Shown piece after piece: positions 59,883 to 64,000 of a DNA stretch of 64,000 bases. The notes under the pieces are model-generated. The model was given only the letters and a program-made list of their open reading frames with translations. It did not search any database and was not told the DNA's origin. Source of the stretch: CAILHX01 sp964511385. Its GTDB lineage: Bacteria > Pseudomonadota > Gammaproteobacteria > Burkholderiales > Methylophilaceae. The DNA is taken from NCBI GenBank assembly GCA_964511385.1, contig CAZEFE010000008.1:1-64000 (forward strand). The letters run 5' to 3'. Each line of letters starts with the position of its first letter. Position 1 is the first letter of the stretch. Made by a program: the position numbers and the translations under genes.

Positions 59883-61676
59883 ATGAATAACATCCGCAAC
59901 TTTTCCATTATTGCCCATATTGACCACGGTAAATCCACGCTGGCCGACCGCATCATCCACATGTGCGGCGGTCTGTCGGATCGTGAGATGGAAGCACAAG
60001 TGCTCGATTCCATGGATCTGGAACGCGAACGCGGCATCACCATCAAGGCCCAGACCGCGGCGCTGCAATACAAAGCCAGGGATGGCCAGATTTACAACCT
60101 CAACCTGATTGATACGCCGGGACATGTGGACTTTTCTTATGAAGTCAGCCGTTCGCTGGCGGCATGCGAAGGTGCCTTGCTGGTGGTGGATGCCTCGCAG
60201 GGCGTGGAAGCGCAGAGCGTGGCGAACTGCTACACCGCCATCGAACAGGGCGTGGAAGTGCAGGCGGTGCTGAACAAGATCGACCTGCCCTCCGCCGACC
60301 CGGAGCGGGTGATCCAGGAGATTGAAGACATTATCGGCATCGAGGCCACCGATGCCGTGCGTTGCTCGGCCAAAACCGGCGAAGGCGTGGAAGACGTGCT
60401 GGAAGCCGTGGTGGCACGTATTCCGCCGCCCAAGGGTGATCCGGATGCGCCGTTGAAGGCATTGATTATCGATTCCTGGTTCGATAACTATGTCGGCGTC
60501 ATCATGCTGGTGCGGGTGGTGGACGGCACGCTTAGACCTAAGGATAAAATCCGCCTGATGGCGACCGGCGCGCAATACCTGTGCGAACAAGTCGGCGTGT
60601 TCACGCCCAAATCGCGCCAGCGTACCAGCCTGTCGGCCGGTGAGGTGGGGTTTGTGATTGCCGGCATCAAGGAACTGAAAGCCGCCAAGGTGGGCGATAC
60701 CATTACCCTGGCGGATCGGCGCGCTGAAGAGCCGTTGCCGGGCTTCAAGGAAATCAAGCCGCAGGTGTTTGCCGGGCTGTATCCGGTGGAATCCAACCAG
60801 TACGAAGCCTTGCGCGATGCGCTGGAAAAGCTGCGCCTGAACGATGCCAGCCTGCAATTCGAGCCGGAAGTGTCGCAGGCGCTGGGCTTCGGCTTCCGCT
60901 GCGGTTTCCTCGGCTTGTTGCACATGGAAATTGTGCAGGAGCGGCTGGAGCGCGAATACGACATGGACCTCATCACCACCGCGCCAACGGTGGTGTATGA
61001 AGTGGTGACCAAGGCCGGCGAGGTGCTGCTGGTGGAGAACCCTTCCAAGCTGCCGGAACCGTCGCGCATCGAGGAAATCCGCGAACCTATTATCACCACC
61101 ACCATTCTAATGCCGCAGGAGTACGTCGGCCCGGTGATGACGCTGTGCAACAACAAGCGCGGCGTACAGCGCAACATGCAGTACATGGGCCGGCAGGTGA
61201 TGCTGACCTACGAAATGCCGCTGAACGAAGTGGTGATGGACTTTTTCGACAAGCTGAAATCCACTTCGCGCGGCTATGCCTCCTTGGATTATGAATTTCT
61301 GGAGTTCCGCGCCTCCGATCTGGTGAAACTGGATATCCTGGTGAATGGGGAAAAAGTGGATGCGCTGTCGCTTATCGTGCACCGTGCCAACAGCCTGTAT
61401 CGCGGTCGCGAACTGGCGTCCAAGATGCGCGAGTTGATTCCGCGCCAGATGTTCGACGTGGCGATCCAGGCTTCTATCGGCGCCAACATCATCGCGCGCG
61501 AGACGGTGAAAGCCATGCGTAAGAATGTGCTGGCAAAATGCTACGGCGGCGACATCACGCGCAAGAAGAAACTGCTGGAAAAGCAGAAGGAAGGTAAGAA
61601 GCGCATGAAGCAGGTGGGCAATGTGGAAATCCCGCAGGAAGCCTTCCTGGCCATTTTACGAGTTGAGGACAAATAA
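59883..61676 (+). CDS. lepA: LepA (EF4) ribosomal back-translocase GTPase
   Basis: A 597-residue translation GTPase. G1 IAHIDHGKSTLADRI, G2 RERGITIKAQTAAL, G3 DTPGHVDFSYEVSRSL, G4 NKIDLPSADPERV are intact, and the LepA C-terminal domain ends FLAILRVEDK. It lacks the EF-G domain IV as expected. Its TAA overlaps the lepB ATG by one base, the common lepA-lepB arrangement. Confidence 0.98.
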   Translation: MNNIRNFSIIAHIDHGKSTLADRIIHMCGGLSDREMEAQVLDSMDLERERGITIKAQTAALQYKARDGQIYNLNLIDTPGHVDFSYEVSRSLAACEGALLVVDASQGVEAQSVANCYTAIEQGVEVQAVLNKIDLPSADPERVIQEIEDIIGIEATDAVRCSAKTGEGVEDVLEAVVARIPPPKGDPDAPLKALIIDSWFDNYVGVIMLVRVVDGTLRPKDKIRLMATGAQYLCEQVGVFTPKSRQRTSLSAGEVGFVIAGIKELKAAKVGDTITLADRRAEEPLPGFKEIKPQVFAGLYPVESNQYEALRDALEKLRLNDASLQFEPEVSQALGFGFRCGFLGLLHMEIVQERLEREYDMDLITTAPTVVYEVVTKAGEVLLVENPSKLPEPSRIEEIREPIITTTILMPQEYVGPVMTLCNNKRGVQRNMQYMGRQVMLTYEMPLNEVVMDFFDKLKSTSRGYASLDYEFLEFRASDLVKLDILVNGEKVDALSLIVHRANSLYRGRELASKMRELIPRQMFDVAIQASIGANIIARETVKAMRKNVLAKCYGGDITRKKKLLEKQKEGKKRMKQVGNVEIPQEAFLAILRVEDK

Positions 61677-62422
61677 TGAATTTTGCACTGTTTATGCTGG
61701 CAGCCCTGGTACTGACCGGATTGATCTGGCTGCTGGACATCGCCTGGCTGCGCAAGCGCCGCTTGGCAACGGCAAAAGAGCCCGCCGTGGTGGAGTATGC
61801 CAAAAGCTTCTTCCCGGTGATTCTGGCGGTGTTCCTGATCCGCTCGTTCCTGGTGGAACCGTTCAAGATTCCTTCCGGCTCCATGATGCCCACCCTGCTG
61901 ATAGGCGATTTTATCCTGGTCAACAAGTACACCTATGGTTTGCGCGTGCCGGTGCTGAACAACACCTTTGTCGAGGTAAACCATCCCCAGCGCGGGGAGG
62001 TGATCGTGTTCCGCTACCCCAAAGACCCGTCGCTGGATTACATCAAGCGCGTGGTGGGCCTGCCCGGCGACCGGATTGAATACCGCAACAAGCAGATATT
62101 CGTGAACGGCCAGCCCGTGGCGCAACAGGAAGACGGCCACTACGACTACGTTGGCCCCGGCCTCAACCGGATCAGCACCCGCAAGCTGAAAGAACAGCTT
62201 GGCACGCACAACCACAACATCCTGATTGATGATTCCAGCCCGGCGCTGGATGGCGGCATTACCGTGCCACCGGGGCAGTATTTTGTCATGGGTGATAATC
62301 GCGACAACAGCAACGACAGCCGCTTCTGGGGGTTTGTGCCGGACCAGAACATCGTCGGTCGCGCATTCTTCATCTGGATGAGCTTCGATCACTTTGATCG
62401 TATCGGCACCTCCATTCCATGA
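61676..62422 (+). CDS. lepB: Signal peptidase I
   Basis: A 248-residue inner-membrane serine protease that removes signal peptides. Two N-terminal helices, catalytic Ser in PSGSMMPTLLIGDFILVNKY, catalytic Lys in DYIKRVVGLPGDRI, and the conserved GDNRDNSNDSRFWGFVP box. Coupled to lepA (TAATG). Confidence 0.97.
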   Translation: MNFALFMLAALVLTGLIWLLDIAWLRKRRLATAKEPAVVEYAKSFFPVILAVFLIRSFLVEPFKIPSGSMMPTLLIGDFILVNKYTYGLRVPVLNNTFVEVNHPQRGEVIVFRYPKDPSLDYIKRVVGLPGDRIEYRNKQIFVNGQPVAQQEDGHYDYVGPGLNRISTRKLKEQLGTHNHNILIDDSSPALDGGITVPPGQYFVMGDNRDNSNDSRFWGFVPDQNIVGRAFFIWMSFDHFDRIGTSIP

Positions 62423-62432
62423 TGGAGCATGC

Positions 62433-63098
62433 TTGAAAGCGCTGTCATCCCGCCTGGGTTATACCTTCAGCCGGCCTGAACTGCTGCAACAGGCGCTGAC
62501 ACACCGCAGCTACGGCGCAGCCAATAACGAACGGCTGGAATTCCTGGGCGACGGCGTGCTGGGTTGCGTGATTGCCGGGCAGCTGTACCAGCGTTTTCCA
62601 CAGACCCCGGAAGGCGACCTTAGCCGTCTGCGCGCGCATCTGGTCAAGGAATCCACCCTGAGTGAACTGGCAACTGCGCTGGATGTAGGTAGCAAGCTCA
62701 AACTGGGCGACGGTGAAATGAAAACCGGCGGCTGGCGCCGGCCATCGGTGCTGGCGGATGCGCTGGAAGCCATTATTGGCGCGGTGTATCTGGATGGCGG
62801 CTTTGCCGCGGCAGAAAAACTGATTCTCGCCCTGTACGCCGATCGGTTCTCCGCGCTTGACCCAAAAACCGTGGGCAAAGACCCCAAAACCCTGTTGCAG
62901 GAATATTTACAGGCGCAAAAAATCGCATTGCCGCAATATGCGGTATTGGCTACGGAAGGCGAGGCGCACTGCCAGACGTTCCGCGTCGAATGCTTTATTC
63001 CGGCGCTAAACCTGCGCACCGAAGGCGAGGGCGGCAACCGCCGCGCTGCCGAGCAGTTGGCCGCACAGGCTGCCTACGAAAGGATCCATCATGGATGA
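62433..63098 (+). CDS. rnc: Ribonuclease III
   Basis: A 221-residue double-strand RNA endonuclease. The catalytic signature NERLEFLGDGVLG, the second acidic site DALEAIIGAVYLDGG, and a C-terminal dsRNA-binding domain (DPKTLLQEYLQAQ to GGNRRAAEQLAAQAAYERI). The TTG start at 62433 is chosen because GGAG lies 5 bases upstream and it gives the usual length; the frame stays open to 62394 inside lepB. It overlaps era by 8 bases. Confidence 0.95.
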   Translation: MKALSSRLGYTFSRPELLQQALTHRSYGAANNERLEFLGDGVLGCVIAGQLYQRFPQTPEGDLSRLRAHLVKESTLSELATALDVGSKLKLGDGEMKTGGWRRPSVLADALEAIIGAVYLDGGFAAAEKLILALYADRFSALDPKTVGKDPKTLLQEYLQAQKIALPQYAVLATEGEAHCQTFRVECFIPALNLRTEGEGGNRRAAEQLAAQAAYERIHHG

Positions 63099-63990
63099 AA
63101 CAACCACGCCCGCGCCGTTCCGCTGCGGTACCATCGCCATTACCGGCCGCCCCAATGTCGGCAAGTCCACGCTGCTCAACCACATTCTCGGCCTCAAGCT
63201 CAGCATTACCTCGCGCAAGGCGCAAACCACGCGCCACCGCTTGCTGGGCATCCACACCACCGACGACGCGCAATACCTGTTTGTGGATACGCCGGGGTTC
63301 CAGTTACGCCACATCAACGCCCTCAACAGCGCCATGAACCGCACGGTAAAACAGGTGCTGTCGGAAGTGGATGTGGTGATGTTCGTCATCGAAGCGATGA
63401 AATTCAACGATGGCGAGGAAAAGGTGCTGGAAATCCTGCCCAGAAACTGTCCGGTGCTGCTGGTGGTGAACAAGGTGGATACGGTGCGCGACAAAGGCAA
63501 ATTGCTGCCGTTCATCAAGGAGGTTTCCACCCGCTTCCCATTCGCCGAAGTGGTGCCGATCAGCGCCAAGAAAAACCTGCAACTGGACGAACTGCTGGCA
63601 ACCCTGCGCCGGCACTTGCCGGAACAACCGGCGATTTATGGTGAGGATGAACTCACCGACCGCAACGAACGCTTCCTGGCGGCCGAGTTGATACGCGAAA
63701 AACTGTTTCGCCTGCTGGGCGAGGAAATCCCGTATTCGCTGACGGTGGAAATCGAGAAATTCGAGCAGGAAGGCGCGCTACGCCGCATCCACGCCGCCAT
63801 CATCGTGGACAAGGAAAACCAGAAGCCCATCGTCATCGGCAAAAACGGCGAAAAGCTCAAGCGCATCTCCACCGAAGCGCGCGTGGACATGGAAAAGCTG
63901 TTCGATGGAAAAGTCTGGCTGGAAACCTGGGTCAAGGTGCGTGGCGGCTGGGCCGACGACGAACGGGCGGTGAAGAGTTTGGGGTATTAG
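63091..63990 (+). CDS. era: Era GTPase, 16S rRNA maturation
   Basis: A complete 299-residue GTPase. G1 GRPNVGKSTLLN, G2 region KAQTTRHR, G3 DTPGF and G4 NKVD, then a C-terminal KH domain (VEIEKFEQEGALRRIHAAII, IVIGKNGEKLKRI). It binds the 16S rRNA 3' end and membrane. The order lepA-lepB-rnc-era is typical of betaproteobacteria. The ATG overlaps the rnc stop. Confidence 0.98.
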   Translation: MDETTTPAPFRCGTIAITGRPNVGKSTLLNHILGLKLSITSRKAQTTRHRLLGIHTTDDAQYLFVDTPGFQLRHINALNSAMNRTVKQVLSEVDVVMFVIEAMKFNDGEEKVLEILPRNCPVLLVVNKVDTVRDKGKLLPFIKEVSTRFPFAEVVPISAKKNLQLDELLATLRRHLPEQPAIYGEDELTDRNERFLAAELIREKLFRLLGEEIPYSLTVEIEKFEQEGALRRIHAAIIVDKENQKPIVIGKNGEKLKRISTEARVDMEKLFDGKVWLETWVKVRGGWADDERAVKSLGY

Positions 63991-64000
63991 TCAGCGGGGA

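Noticed and set aside
1..64000. CRISPR arrays, tRNA/rRNA genes, insertion sequences, prophage genes.
   Set aside because: Read through both strands; no regularly spaced repeats, cloverleaf-like intergenic sequences, transposase or phage proteins were recognised.

Overview
The window looks like a chromosomal segment of a motile, lithoautotrophic betaproteobacterium, probably of the Nitrosomonadales/Gallionellaceae kind. I base this on the cbbQ-cbbO Rubisco activase pair at the left edge, the redox regulators RegB/RegA, a membrane proton pyrophosphatase, a beta-type flagellar flgA/flgBCDEFGHIJKL locus and the lepA-lepB-rnc-era housekeeping block. The genus is an inference from gene content; nothing here fixes it.

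Layout. 1-2849: the end of cbbQ, then cbbO, with a short dispersed-type repeat between them. 2853-5322 (minus): copper TonB receptor and a small periplasmic partner. 5491-11084: a hybrid histidine kinase, yjdM, a small membrane protein and a PAS-GGDEF-EAL protein. 11300-16509: purC, DUF1232 protein, beta-carbonic anhydrase, yqhA-like, soluble pyrophosphatase (ppa) and H+-pyrophosphatase (hppA). 16574-17260: a single integron-type gene cassette with its attC site, wedged between a porin gene and its terminator. 17261-21834 (minus): TorF-type porin coupled to a 1259-residue Cache/HAMP/PAS/GAF/GGDEF/EAL sensor. 21894-23716 (minus): regA and regB. 23851-32500: DUF2244 protein, TonB receptor, BNR-propeller protein with a CxCC motif, PepSY protein, tonB-exbB-exbD, a TlpA thioredoxin and an opposing outer-membrane protein beginning with a Cys cluster. 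32773-36707: GGDEF-EAL plus HD-GYP pair. 36800-45462: clpB, lipoprotein, PerM-type permease, cNMP-binding protein, yjbQ, a chemoreceptor with a PilZ tail, an SMP-30-like propeller and flgA. 45556-59753: diguanylate cyclase and flgBCDE1E2FGHIJKL. 59883-63990: lepA, lepB, rnc, era.

How it fits together. The strongest non-obvious signal is a shared promoter design. A dyad GYGRC-N5-GYCRC, the kind of site reported for RegA/PrrA, lies 22-24 bp upstream of a -10 box at five places: the copper receptor, regB, the DUF2244 gene, the second TonB receptor and the Cys-cluster outer-membrane protein. The sequence therefore suggests one RegBA-controlled regulon joining redox sensing, copper or other metal uptake through TonB, and periplasmic thiol chemistry. 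The second prominent item is the lone integron cassette, whose start codon and stop codon both lie inside its recombination core sites, and which would be expressed by read-through from the porin gene. The third is a tandem duplication of flgE whose ends are nearly identical at DNA level while the middle third has diverged. Cyclic-di-GMP proteins are dense: four GGDEF proteins, one HD-GYP and one PilZ chemoreceptor. No tRNA, rRNA, CRISPR array or insertion sequence was seen, and no gene-free stretch exceeds 300 bases.
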